Below, one piece after another: positions 25,397 through 34,248 of a DNA stretch of 64,000 nucleotides. A program made the translations under genes and the position numbers. Position 1 is the first letter of the stretch. Every line of letters begins with the position of its first letter. Below the pieces are notes generated by a model, which was given only the letters and a program-made list of their open reading frames with translations, made no database searches and was not told where the DNA came from. This stretch comes from Kribbella sp. ALI-6-A (GTDB taxonomy: Bacteria; Actinomycetota; Actinomycetes; Propionibacteriales; Kribbellaceae), in NCBI RefSeq assembly GCF_001984195.1, contig NZ_MTQN01000008.1:62001-126000 (forward strand). The letters are read 5' to 3'.

Positions 25397-25930
25397 GTGA
25401 GCGACCCGCACGCGCGCAACCTCGAGCTGCAGCAGCAGTGGTACGGCGAACCGCTGGGTGCGCGCTTCCGCCGCCTGCTCGACCGGCTCGGCCTGTCGCA
25501 GGCGCAGCTGGCCGGAGTGCTCGGGCTGTCCGCGCCGATGTTGTCACAGCTGATGTCCGGGCAGCGGGCCAAGATCAGCAATCCCGCGGTGCTGGCTCGG
25601 GTGCTGCAGCTGGAGACGATGGTCGGCGAGTCCGGGTGGGACGCGCTGCCGGCGGATGAGCGTGCGCGGCGGCTGGACGAGGTGCGCGCGACGAAGCAGA
25701 CGACGCTGACCCTCGACCCGGCGGGCACGCGGGAGGCTCCGGTCGCGAGTGATCCGGTCGTGCTGATCCAGTCGCTGCTGCGGGATCTGGCGTCGGCAGC
25801 GGAGCTGGAGGGCGCGGCGAAGTTGCTGGACGCGCGGTATCCGGAGCTGGCCGAGGCGCTGCGGGTGCTCGGCGCGGGGCGTACGCAGGAGGCGCGGGCC
25901 TACTACGCGAAGGTCACCGGCCGTCGGTAG
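25397..25930 (+). CDS. XRE-type helix-turn-helix transcriptional regulator
   Basis: A 177-aa protein. Residues about 18-75 form a lambda-repressor-like HTH: ARFRRLLDRLGLSQAQLAGVLGLSAPMLSQLMSG. The C-terminal part is helical (DPVVLIQSLLRDLASAAELEGAAKLL) and ends in a TPR-like AEALRVLGAGRTQEARAYYAKV. It is divergent from the VWA gene, with an inverted repeat between the two, so regulation of the VWA gene and of itself is likely. GTG 25397 is preceded by GGAGGT. Confidence 0.83.
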   Translation: MSDPHARNLELQQQWYGEPLGARFRRLLDRLGLSQAQLAGVLGLSAPMLSQLMSGQRAKISNPAVLARVLQLETMVGESGWDALPADERARRLDEVRATKQTTLTLDPAGTREAPVASDPVVLIQSLLRDLASAAELEGAAKLLDARYPELAEALRVLGAGRTQEARAYYAKVTGRR

Positions 25931-26066
25931 TTGCTTGAGGCAAGTCTGCTGGGTCCGGCGAGTGGTCCAGTGCCGGTTGCCTGGATTGGACCTTCTGCCA
26001 GGGCCGGTCGGGCCGCAGGGTGAGAGCATCCACGGCGCGCTCGCGCCGGCCGAAAGGAGCTCTGCT

Positions 26067-26603
26067 GTGGCGTCATCGGTGCTCGACATGTCGGTGTCCC
26101 TCGACGGGTACATCGCCGATCTCAACGACTACCTCGGCGGGGAGGACGACCACCGGCTGCACGACTGGCCGGAGGGAGAGTTCCTCGACGAGTGGAACGC
26201 GTGCGGCGCGGTCGTCGCCGGCCGGCGGACCGCCGAGCTGATGGATCACTGGGGCGGCGACCACAACGGCGTCCCGATTTTCGTCCCGAGCCACCGGCCG
26301 CCCAGCCCGGCCGCGCGGTGGGGGTATCCGCTGGTCACCTACGTCCGGGACGGCATTGCCAGCGCGATGGAGCAGGCGAAGGCTGCCGCCGGGGGCAAGG
26401 ACGTGCAGGTGCGCGGCGGGTACACCGGGCAGAGCGCGCTCGCGGCCGGCGTACTGGACGAGATCCAGGTGCACCAGATCCCGGTGCTGCTCGGGCAGGG
26501 GCACCGGTTGTTCGACGTACTGCCGTCGTTGGTCGAGCTGGAGATCGTCCGCGTGATCGACACTCCCCAGGCCACGCATCTGCGGTATCGAGTACGGCGG
26601 TAG
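26067..26603 (+). CDS. RibD C-terminal/dihydrofolate reductase-like protein
   Basis: A 178-aa protein of the bacterial RibD_C-like DHFR family: SVLDMSVSLDGYIADLNDYLGGE at the N-terminus, GAVVAGRRTAELMDHWGGD, VQVRGGYTGQSALAAGVLDEIQVHQIPVLLGQGHRLFD. These are NADPH-dependent reductases with mostly unknown substrates. GTG 26067 has a strong AAAGGAG site upstream. It converges on a methyltransferase gene with an 8-nt gap. The physiological substrate cannot be inferred. Confidence 0.83.
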   Translation: MASSVLDMSVSLDGYIADLNDYLGGEDDHRLHDWPEGEFLDEWNACGAVVAGRRTAELMDHWGGDHNGVPIFVPSHRPPSPAARWGYPLVTYVRDGIASAMEQAKAAAGGKDVQVRGGYTGQSALAAGVLDEIQVHQIPVLLGQGHRLFDVLPSLVELEIVRVIDTPQATHLRYRVRR

Positions 26604-26611
26604 TTGGCCGC

Positions 26612-27370
26612 TCAGCGGATCGCGGTGAAGAGGTGCTTGTCGGCGACCTGGCCGAGCACGGCGACCTCGGTGAAACCGGCTTTGCGGAAGGCCTCGACGG
26701 TGTCGGTGAGGGTGATGTCGCGGCCCCGGTGGCGGTCCTTGAAGCGTTCTTCGCGCGCGGCGAGCACGTCGGCGAAGGCCGGCTCGTCGGCGGCGGCCTT
26801 CCACCACGTCTCCCAGTCCTCGACGCCGTCGGCGTGCGAGCTGGCCCAGATCTCGTCGCGCAGTGCCACGGCGAGCGCGTCCAGCCGCGGGACCTCCGTC
26901 GGGCCGAGGCGCATCGTGTCGGCGTTGAGGAAGACGCCGCCGGGCCGGAGTCTGGTGGCCAGGGTCTGCGCGAGGGTCGTCAGATCGGCGGGGTCGAGCC
27001 AGTGCAGCGCTGTTGCTGAGCAGACGGCGTCGACGGGCTCGTCACCCAGTACGTCGTCCCAGCCGGGCGCGCGCAGATCAGCCTCGGCGAACCGGACTCG
27101 GTCGGACGACACCGCGTGCTGGGCGATCTGGAGCAGGAACGGGTCGAGGTCGACGCCGATGATCTCGGTGGCTGGGAATCGCTGGGCGGTTCGGGTCGAG
27201 ATCGAGCCTGGGCCGCAGGCGAGATCGACGAACCGCTTCGGCTCACCCACCAGGCGGTGGACGATCTCCAGCATGAGTGCGAACTGTTCTTCGCGGTCGG
27301 GCAGGTAGCCCGCCTGCTGGTCGTCCCAGCGCTGCAGCCATCCGGTCCAGTCAGGTTCTAGATGCGACAT
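26612..27370 (-). CDS. Class I SAM-dependent methyltransferase
   Basis: A 252-aa Rossmann-fold methyltransferase. Motif I is FVDLACGPGSISTR, motif II ends in EIIGVDLDPFLLQIA, then FAEADLRAPGW and VCSATALHWLDP. These resemble the trans-aconitate/ubiquinone-type small-molecule methyltransferases. ATG 27370 gives a natural start; a Pro/Arg-rich extension upstream in the same frame is antisense to the RDD gene region and has no coding look. Substrate unknown. It runs in the same direction as the upstream RDD gene with 10 nt between them. Confidence 0.83.
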   Translation of the reverse strand: MSHLEPDWTGWLQRWDDQQAGYLPDREEQFALMLEIVHRLVGEPKRFVDLACGPGSISTRTAQRFPATEIIGVDLDPFLLQIAQHAVSSDRVRFAEADLRAPGWDDVLGDEPVDAVCSATALHWLDPADLTTLAQTLATRLRPGGVFLNADTMRLGPTEVPRLDALAVALRDEIWASSHADGVEDWETWWKAAADEPAFADVLAAREERFKDRHRGRDITLTDTVEAFRKAGFTEVAVLGQVADKHLFTAIR

Positions 27371-27380
27371 GGTCGCAAGA

Positions 27381-28394
27381 CTAGAACCATTGGCCGGATT
27401 GTCCACTGCCCGGTGCGTGCCAGCCTTCGGGGTTGACCTGCTCGCCTGGGGGAGAGGGCGGGGGAGGTCCGCCGGGCTCGGGCGGAGGCGGGTGCGGGGC
27501 GCCGCCGTGGGGCTGCGCCGCGCCGGGCCGGCCGCCATAGGGCGGCACCCCGCCGGTCCCGCCGAAGGCGGGTTGTCCGCCGTACGGGGAGAGCTGCTGG
27601 CCATACGGGGTGGGCGGGGTGAATGGGCCCGTGGGAGCGCGATGGGCACCCAACCGCTCGAGTTCGCGGCGCCGGCGTTCGGCGAGGACCGCCGACAGAA
27701 AGGCAGGCGAGCTGATCGGCACAGGCGGCGCCGGGGCGGTGAGACCTCCCACCTTGAAGGCCAGCGCATCGCCGAGGGCGACCCGCGCAGCCGGTTCCAG
27801 TTCCTTGTAGCGGGCCAGGTACTCACGCGACGTGTTGGCAAGATCGTCCGAGAGTCGCGACAGCTCCAGCGACTGCGCCCACTGGACCAGATGGGCCGGC
27901 ACGAACAGCGGCGGCGACGCCATCGGCTGGTGCCGTTCGCGGATGACCACCGTGCCGGCCACCATGTCGCCGATCCGCTTGCCCTGCTTGTTCATCAGGC
28001 TCGCGACGATGCCGGGACTGGCGGCGAACCACGGAGCGAAGTCCACGAAGATCCACAGCAACGACCGCACCAGCGCGTGCCGGAAGCGGATCGAGCTCCC
28101 GTCGTCCCGGACCACGCGCAGCCCGAGCAGCATCTTGCCGAGCGTCTTGCCGCGGGTGAGGGTTTCCATCACCACCCGGTAGCCGACCAGCACCAGCAGC
28201 AGTACGACGAACACGATCGCCGCCGCGAGCGCGTCGCTGGCCTCCTGCAGCAGGAAGCCGAACAACGCCAGGAACAGGATGATCAGCGCGATCACCTGCA
28301 GCGTGAAGTCGATCGCGCAGGCCAGTGCCCGGGTCGGCATCCGGGCGATCCGCACCTGGAGGACAACCGCTTCCCCCGTGACCAGCTGAGTCAC
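27381..28394 (-). CDS. RDD-family membrane protein with Pro/Gly-rich tail
   Basis: A 337-aa protein. The RDD domain covers residues about 15-170 with RMPTRALACAIDF (conserved Arg and Asp), two or three membrane helices, and the GKTLGKMLLGLRVVRDDG motif. The C-terminal 120 residues are rich in Pro and Gly (PYGGRPG-type repeats) and likely disordered and cytosolic. GTG 28394 opens the gene. It is divergent from the SpoIIM gene; RDD and SpoIIM pairs are known next to DUF58/MoxR genes in actinobacteria, and those are found 8 kb further on in this window. Confidence 0.82.
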   Translation of the reverse strand: MTQLVTGEAVVLQVRIARMPTRALACAIDFTLQVIALIILFLALFGFLLQEASDALAAAIVFVVLLLVLVGYRVVMETLTRGKTLGKMLLGLRVVRDDGSSIRFRHALVRSLLWIFVDFAPWFAASPGIVASLMNKQGKRIGDMVAGTVVIRERHQPMASPPLFVPAHLVQWAQSLELSRLSDDLANTSREYLARYKELEPAARVALGDALAFKVGGLTAPAPPVPISSPAFLSAVLAERRRRELERLGAHRAPTGPFTPPTPYGQQLSPYGGQPAFGGTGGVPPYGGRPGAAQPHGGAPHPPPPEPGGPPPPSPPGEQVNPEGWHAPGSGQSGQWF

Positions 28395-28511
28395 CCTCGC
28401 CCCCTCCACGACTCCCGAGACAGCAAGTGTCGCCCATCGTGGGGCCGGTGGTGCGCATCCGACCCCGGAATGCGGGAGACTCGACCAGGCACCGGACAGA
28501 AAGGCGGGGGG

Positions 28512-29510
28512 ATGGACGTCGAGGCGTACGTGTCGGTCCATCAGCCGCAGTGGGACCGGCTGGCCCTGCTGACCCGTCGTCAGCGCCGGCTGACCGGCGC
28601 GGAGGCCGAGGAGCTGGTGCAGCTGTACCAGCGGGTCGGCACTCACCTCGCCGCGCTGCGAGCGGCCGGTGCCGATCCCGTCACGGTCGGTCGCCTGTCC
28701 GGCCTGATCGCCGACGCGCGCGGTGCCGTGACCGGTGCGCATGCTCCGGTCTGGCGGGACATCTCCCGGTACTTCCTGGTCAGCTTCCCCGCCGCGCTCT
28801 ACGTCTCCCGGCGCTGGTGGCTCACGATCGGCCTGCTGTTCTACCTCGTCGCCGCCTGGGTCGCCTGGCGCATCCTGGCCAACCCCGAGGTGCTCGGCTC
28901 GGTCGCGCCGCCGGAGGCGATCCAGCAGCTGGTCGACAAGGACTTCGCCGCCTACTACTCCGAGAACCCGGCGCAGGACTTCGCGCTCCGCGTCTGGATC
29001 AACAACGCGACCATCTCGGCGGCCGTGCTGGCGATCGGGGTGCTGATCGTGCCGGTCGCGTTCGTGCTGTGGAGCAACGCGACCAACCTCGGGATCAGCG
29101 CCGGCGTGATGATCGGGCACGACAAGGGCGACGTGTTCTTCGGGCTGATCACCCCGCACGGCCTGCTCGAGCTGACCGCCGTGTTCGTCGCGTCGGCCGC
29201 CGGGCTGCGGCTCGGCTGGTCCTGGATCGCGCCCGGCCCACGGACCCGCATGCAGGCGCTGGCCCAGACCGGCCGCGCGACCGTCGGGATGGCGATCGGT
29301 CTGGCCGTGATCCTGCTCATCACCGGATTGATCGAGGCCTTCGTGACCCCGTCGCCGCTGCCGACCGCCGTACGGGTCGGGATCGGTGTCGTGGCCGAGC
29401 TGGCGTTTCTCGTCTACGTCTGGACGCTCGGGCGGCGTGCGGTCCGCGCCGGTGAGTACGGCGACGTCGACGTCACCGACCGTGAGGCGAGCGCGCCCGT
29501 CTCGGCCTGA
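28512..29510 (+). CDS. SpoIIM-like (stage II sporulation protein M family) membrane protein
   Basis: A 332-aa protein: about 95 cytosolic helical residues, then four to six membrane helices. FLVSFPAALYVSRRWW, NNATISAAVLAIGVLIVP and FFGLITPHGLLELTAVFVASAAGLRLG are typical of the SpoIIM/DUF95 family. In firmicutes SpoIIM acts with a cell-wall hydrolase complex, but most actinobacterial members are of unknown role. ATG 28512 follows a G-rich AGGCGGGGGG stretch. It is divergent from the RDD gene across 117 nt. Confidence 0.83.
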   Translation: MDVEAYVSVHQPQWDRLALLTRRQRRLTGAEAEELVQLYQRVGTHLAALRAAGADPVTVGRLSGLIADARGAVTGAHAPVWRDISRYFLVSFPAALYVSRRWWLTIGLLFYLVAAWVAWRILANPEVLGSVAPPEAIQQLVDKDFAAYYSENPAQDFALRVWINNATISAAVLAIGVLIVPVAFVLWSNATNLGISAGVMIGHDKGDVFFGLITPHGLLELTAVFVASAAGLRLGWSWIAPGPRTRMQALAQTGRATVGMAIGLAVILLITGLIEAFVTPSPLPTAVRVGIGVVAELAFLVYVWTLGRRAVRAGEYGDVDVTDREASAPVSA

Positions 29511-29575
29511 TCGTTTGCGACTGGGTACGAGATTCGCAGGACGGGGACACCACCGGCCACGTCGTGAGGAGCAGG

Positions 29576-30343
29576 ATGACTACCGCCAGCCAGGCCCAGA
29601 ACAGTCGTGTGTACGACGTCGCGATCACCGTCGGTCTGATCGCGTACGGCGTGGTGTACCTGCTGGTCGCGTGGCTCGCGCTGCAGCTCGCTTGGGGCAA
29701 GTCCTCGGAGGAGGCGTCCCAGCAGGGCGCGTTGCAGGAGCTCGCTGACAAGCCGCTCGGCGGGTTCCTACTCTGGGTGGTTGCCCTCGGCCTGTTCGCG
29801 CTGGTGATCTGGAAGGCGCTCGAGCTGGTCTACGGCAACCTGGAGACGTCGAAGAAGGTCTCCGCGGCCGGCCGGGCTTTGGTGTACCTGGCCCTGGGCA
29901 TCAGCGCGATCAGGGTCGCGGTCGGCTCGGGCGGCTCGGGCGGCAACGGCCAGGAGTCGATGACCGCGAGGCTGATGGAGAACGGCGCCGGCCGCGTACT
30001 GGTCGTGGTGATCGGCCTGGTGATCATCGGTGTCGGCATCCGCCAGCTCTACAAGGCGTACACGAAGAAGTTTACCGAGGATCTGACCGGCGGCGTCTCG
30101 CACACCACGATCGTGCTCGGCCGGCTCGGCTACGCCGCCAAGGGCGTCGCGTTCGCGATCGTCGGCGCGCTGTTCGCCTGGGCCGCGCTCGACTACGACC
30201 CGCAGAAGGCCGGCGGCCTGGACAGCGCGATGCACGCGATCAAGGACCAGCCGTTCGGCGCCGTCCTGCTGACCGTGATGGCGCTCGGCCTGGCCTGCTT
30301 CGGCGTCTACTGCTTCAGCTGGTCCCGCAACGCCAAGCACTGA
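29576..30343 (+). CDS. DUF1206 membrane protein
   Basis: A 255-aa protein with six predicted helices arranged as three similar pairs, matching DUF1206. Each pair begins with a related motif: VGLIAYGVVYLLVAWLALQLA, AGRALVYLALGISAIRVAVG and LGYAAKGVAFAIVGALFAWAA. No function is known. ATG 29576 follows GAGGAGCAGG; an in-frame GTG at 29564 lies within that site. About 170 nt without genes separates it from the peptide transporter operon. Confidence 0.83.
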   Translation: MTTASQAQNSRVYDVAITVGLIAYGVVYLLVAWLALQLAWGKSSEEASQQGALQELADKPLGGFLLWVVALGLFALVIWKALELVYGNLETSKKVSAAGRALVYLALGISAIRVAVGSGGSGGNGQESMTARLMENGAGRVLVVVIGLVIIGVGIRQLYKAYTKKFTEDLTGGVSHTTIVLGRLGYAAKGVAFAIVGALFAWAALDYDPQKAGGLDSAMHAIKDQPFGAVLLTVMALGLACFGVYCFSWSRNAKH

Positions 30344-30513
30344 ACGCTCACTACCGCGCACCTACCACAACACCAGGGTCAAACGCGGGGTTCTGCCTCA
30401 TCCGGTTCCGTTCAGCCACGGATGGGCTACGAAACTCCGTAAATCATTGACAGTGCATACCGCCTTGGTGTGGCTTTCTCTCTAAAAGCGCTTGGTGAGA
30501 GGTGCGTGGCGGG

Positions 30514-32304
30514 ATGAGGAAGTTGTTCGCGGGGCTGGCGGCCGTGGTGCTGCTGGCAGTGGGTACGGCGCCGGCGCAGGCGGCCGAGCCGGGCAAGCCG
30601 AAGGTCGTCCGGGTGGGGGCGACACAGGCGATGGACTCGATGAACCCGTTCCTCGCGGTGCGGCTGGTGTCCTCGTCGATCCATCGCTGGATGTACGGGT
30701 TCCTGACCGTGCCGGACGCCAAGACCCTGCAGCCGAGCCCGGACCTGGCCGAGTCCTGGACGACGTCGCCGGACGGGCTGACCTGGACGTTCAAGATCCG
30801 GCAGACCAACTGGTCGGACGGGCAGCCGCTGACCGCCGAGGACGCCGCCTGGACGTTCAACAAGATGATGACCGACGACGGCGCCAAGACCGCCAATGGC
30901 CCGGCGGTGGAGAACTTCGCCAGCGTCAGCGCCTCCGGCCAGGACCTGACCATCAAGCTGAAGTCACCGCAGGCCTCGATGCTGGACAACCCGGTGCCGA
31001 TCATGCCCAAGCACGTCTGGGAGAAGGTCGGCGACATCGCCAAGTACGACGCGGAGACCTACCCCGCGGTGACCAGCGGCCCGTACATCGCGGTCGAGCA
31101 CAAGAAGGACCAGTACGTGAAGCTCAAGGCCAACCCCGGCTACTGGCGGGGCGCGCCGAAGATCGACGAGCTGCAGATGATCTTCTACGACAACCCGGCG
31201 GCCGCGGTGGTCGGGCTGAAGAAGGGCGACATCGACTTGCTGGGCCGGCTCGCGCCGCCGGACTTCGAAGCGCTGAAGGGCGACGGCAACATCGTCCAGT
31301 GGAACCAGCAGGGCCGGCGCGCGACGTACCTGCAGATCAACCACGGGGCCACCACCAGCGACAACAAGCCGATCGGCGACGGGCACCCGGCGCTGAAGGA
31401 CCCGAAGGTCCGCCAGGCGCTGCACCTGGCGATCGACAAGCAGAAGCTCGTCGACGAGGTGCAGAACGGGCTGGCCAAGCCGGCCGACGGCTCGATCGTG
31501 CCGCCGATGTACAAGGACTTCTTCTGGCAGGCCGAGGGCGAGGAGAAGATCTCCTTCGACGTCGCCAAGGCCAACCAGATCCTCGACGCCGCCGGCTACA
31601 AAAAAGGTGCCGACGGCATCCGGACGATGCCGGACGGGTCGCGCAAGCTGCAGTTCCGGTTCAGCATCCACACCGACACCCCGATCGAGGACAAGCTCGC
31701 GGAGTACCTGACCGGCTGGTTCAAGGACCTCGGCATCGCGCTGACCACCAAGCGGCTGGACTCCAGCAAGTTCACCGAGGAGACCGGTACGACGGCGCTG
31801 TTCGACATCGCGATCAGCGGCTGGTCGGTGAACCCCGACCCGGAGGAGGTGCTCGCCACGCACCTGTGCAGCCGGCGGCCGACCGCGTCCGGTGAGGGCG
31901 GCGGGACCGAGTCGTTCTACTGCGACCCGCAGTACGAGCAGCTCTACCAGCAGCAGCTCAAGGAGCTCGACCGGACCAAGCGGGCCGGGATCATCAAGCA
32001 GATGCTGGAGCGGCTCTACACCGACGCGCCGGTGATCGCGCTCTACTACCCCAACGACCTCGAGGGCTACCGCAAGGACCGGATCGCCAGCATCACGCCG
32101 ATCCCGGAGGACAACGGCATCCTGTACGGCGGTTCGGGCTACTGGCCGTTCTACACGGTCGAGGCAGTCACCACGGACACCGCCGAAACGGGCGGTTCGA
32201 ACACCGGCGTGATCGTCGGGGCCGGCATCGGTGTGATCGTGCTGGCCGGCGTCGCGTTCTTCCTGGTACGGCGTCGCGGCGGCGTAGCGGACGACCGCGA
32301 GTGA
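30514..32304 (+). CDS. Peptide/nickel-type ABC transporter substrate-binding protein with C-terminal membrane anchor
   Basis: A 596-aa family 5 solute-binding protein. It has a signal peptide of about 27 residues ending PAQAAEPG with no lipobox cysteine. The SBP_bac_5 core is clear: DSMNPFLAV, LAESWTTSPDGLTWTFKI, VTSGPYIAVEHKKDQYVKLKANP and DPKVRQALHLAIDKQKLV. A transmembrane helix near residues 565-585 (VIVGAGIGVIVLAGVAFFLV) followed by RRRGG replaces the lipid anchor. It heads an operon with two permeases and two ATPases. ATG 30514 is preceded by GAGAGGTG. Oligopeptides are the likely cargo. Confidence 0.88.
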   Translation: MRKLFAGLAAVVLLAVGTAPAQAAEPGKPKVVRVGATQAMDSMNPFLAVRLVSSSIHRWMYGFLTVPDAKTLQPSPDLAESWTTSPDGLTWTFKIRQTNWSDGQPLTAEDAAWTFNKMMTDDGAKTANGPAVENFASVSASGQDLTIKLKSPQASMLDNPVPIMPKHVWEKVGDIAKYDAETYPAVTSGPYIAVEHKKDQYVKLKANPGYWRGAPKIDELQMIFYDNPAAAVVGLKKGDIDLLGRLAPPDFEALKGDGNIVQWNQQGRRATYLQINHGATTSDNKPIGDGHPALKDPKVRQALHLAIDKQKLVDEVQNGLAKPADGSIVPPMYKDFFWQAEGEEKISFDVAKANQILDAAGYKKGADGIRTMPDGSRKLQFRFSIHTDTPIEDKLAEYLTGWFKDLGIALTTKRLDSSKFTEETGTTALFDIAISGWSVNPDPEEVLATHLCSRRPTASGEGGGTESFYCDPQYEQLYQQQLKELDRTKRAGIIKQMLERLYTDAPVIALYYPNDLEGYRKDRIASITPIPEDNGILYGGSGYWPFYTVEAVTTDTAETGGSNTGVIVGAGIGVIVLAGVAFFLVRRRGGVADDRE

Positions 32305-32341
32305 TGGTGCTGATGCTGCTCGGTCCAGGACGGGAGGCCCG

Positions 32342-33373
32342 ATGACCGTCGCTCCGTCCGCCAGCCAGGAGCTGGAGGAGACCCCGGTCCGCAACGGGAT
32401 GCTGCGCTACGCCCTGAGCAAGGCGGGCGGGGCGTTGCTCAGCATCTCGATGGTGATCGTGGCGACGTTCTTCCTGTTCCGGCTGCTGCCGGGGGACCCG
32501 GTCCGCGCGCTCGCGCAGGGCCGGAACATGACCCCGGAGCAGCTGGACCTGGAGCGGCACCGGCTCGGGCTGGACAAGTCGTTGCCCGAGCAGTTCTTCC
32601 AGTTCGTCAAGCAGACCGTGCAGTTCGACCTCGGGACGTCGTACGAGTACAAGCGGCCGGTGCTCGACCTGATCGGTGAGCGGATCGGGTCGACCCTGCT
32701 GCTCACCGGTACGGCGCTGGTCATCGCCGTCACCCTGGGGATCTGGCAGGGCGCTCGTGCGGGCTGGAAGCCGGGCAGCCGGTTCGACCGGTTCTCCACG
32801 GCGATCTCGCTGGTGCTCTGGTCGGTGCCGACGTTCTGGCTCGGGCTTCTGCTGCTGATGGTGTTCGCGGCCGGAGTCGGTCCGATCCCGGGCGTCTTCC
32901 CGACCCGCGGGATCGAGAGTGTGGACGCGCCGGACGGGTTCGGCTACGTACTCGACGTGGCCAAGCACATGGTGCTGCCGTGCCTGACGATGGTGGCCGT
33001 CGTCTACGCGCAGTACCTGCTGGTGATGCGCTCCTCGGTGCTCGACGAGGTCGGCCAGGACTACGTCACCACGGCCCGCGCGAAGGGGCTGAAGGACGAC
33101 GACGTGCGCCGCAAGCACGCCGTACCGAACGCGCTGCTGCCGACCGTCACGCTGGTGTTCATGCGGATCGGCTTCGTTGTCGGCGGTGCCGTCACGGTCG
33201 AGGCGATCTTCAGCTGGCCGGGCCTGGGGCAACTGTTCTACGAGGCGATCCGGGTGCCGGACTTCACGCTGATGCAGGGCACGTTCCTGCTGATCACGGT
33301 GTCGGTGATCGTGATGAACACGCTCGCCGACGTCGTCTACCACCTGCTCGACCCGAGGGTGAGGTCCGCATGA
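32342..33373 (+). CDS. ABC transporter permease, DppB/OppB type
   Basis: A 343-aa inner-membrane permease with six helices. The conserved N-terminal FFLFRLLPGDPVRAL, a periplasmic loop, and the EAA loop region DYVTTARAKGLKDDDVRRKHAVPNALLP are present. It pairs with the DppC-type permease that starts in its stop codon (ATGA). 37 nt separate it from the binding-protein gene. Confidence 0.9.
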   Translation: MTVAPSASQELEETPVRNGMLRYALSKAGGALLSISMVIVATFFLFRLLPGDPVRALAQGRNMTPEQLDLERHRLGLDKSLPEQFFQFVKQTVQFDLGTSYEYKRPVLDLIGERIGSTLLLTGTALVIAVTLGIWQGARAGWKPGSRFDRFSTAISLVLWSVPTFWLGLLLLMVFAAGVGPIPGVFPTRGIESVDAPDGFGYVLDVAKHMVLPCLTMVAVVYAQYLLVMRSSVLDEVGQDYVTTARAKGLKDDDVRRKHAVPNALLPTVTLVFMRIGFVVGGAVTVEAIFSWPGLGQLFYEAIRVPDFTLMQGTFLLITVSVIVMNTLADVVYHLLDPRVRSA

Positions 33374-34248
33374 GTGTCACCTGGACCCGGCGAAAGCGAA
33401 GCCTGTTACGGTTCTGGGCCGACTACCGCGGGCACAAGGCCGGCGTGGTCGGGCTGGCGGTGCTGCTCGTCGCCGTGCTGCTCGCGCTGATCGCGCCGCT
33501 GTTCATCGACGCCGGCGTGACGAACGTCGTCCGCGGCACCGGCGAGAAACTCGCGCCGCCCAGCTGGGACGCGCCGCTCGGCACGGACGAGTCCGGCCGC
33601 TCGGTGCTGCTGATGGTGTGGTGGGGCTCGCGGACGTCGTTGCTGATCGGCTTCCTCGCGGCGCTGCTGAGCATGGTGATCGGCACCGTGCTGGGCATCG
33701 TCGCCGGGCATTTCCGCGGCTGGATCGGTGCGGTCGTACTGCGCGTCACCGACTGGTTCCTGGTGCTGCCGTCGCTGGTCACCGCGCTCGTCCTGGCCGC
33801 GATCCTCGGCGGCAGCACGACGACCATCATCGTCGCGATCGGCGTCACCTCGTGGCCCTCGACCGCGCGACTGATCCGTGCCCAGACCCTCGCGGTCGAG
33901 GCCCGGCCGTACATCGAGCGGTCCACGGCCCTCGGCGGCGGGCATTGGCACATCACCACCCGGCACGTCCTGCCGAACGTCGCGCCGCTGCTGCTGGCCA
34001 GTACGACGCTGGAAGTGGCGAGTGCGATCGTCACCGAGTCCACGCTGGCCTTCCTCGGCATCAGCGCGAACAAGACCTCCTGGGGAACCATGCTGCGCGG
34101 CTCGTACGACTGGGGCGCGGCGACGTCGGGCGCCTGGTGGTACATCCTCGTTCCCGGCCTGTGCATCGTGACCGTGGTAATGGCGTTCACGCTGTGCGGC
34201 CGCGCGCTCGAGACCGTGCTGAACCCGAGACTGCGGAGCGCGCGATGA
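33370..34248 (+). CDS. ABC transporter permease, DppC/OppC type
   Basis: A 292-aa permease. The N-terminal cytosolic FWADYRGHKAGVVGLAVLLVAVLLALIAPLF and the motif DAPLGTDESGRSVLLMVWWGSRTSLLIG are hallmarks of DppC/OppC. The EAA loop is YIERSTALGGGHWHITTRHVLPN. Overlaps of 4 nt on both sides mark co-translation with the partner permease and the first ATPase. Confidence 0.9.
   Translation: MSVTWTRRKRSLLRFWADYRGHKAGVVGLAVLLVAVLLALIAPLFIDAGVTNVVRGTGEKLAPPSWDAPLGTDESGRSVLLMVWWGSRTSLLIGFLAALLSMVIGTVLGIVAGHFRGWIGAVVLRVTDWFLVLPSLVTALVLAAILGGSTTTIIVAIGVTSWPSTARLIRAQTLAVEARPYIERSTALGGGHWHITTRHVLPNVAPLLLASTTLEVASAIVTESTLAFLGISANKTSWGTMLRGSYDWGAATSGAWWYILVPGLCIVTVVMAFTLCGRALETVLNPRLRSAR

Noticed and set aside
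26033..26048. Short CGGCGC/GCGCCG hairpin before the RibD-like gene
   Set aside because: Six-bp GC stems are frequent by chance at this GC content, and it is not placed to hide the ribosome-binding site convincingly.
27369..28511. Long plus-strand open frame upstream of the SpoIIM gene, making an apparent 713-aa protein
   Set aside because: The first 380 residues are antisense to the RDD gene and have Arg/Gly/Pro-rich shadow composition. The SpoIIM protein has a natural ATG at 28512.
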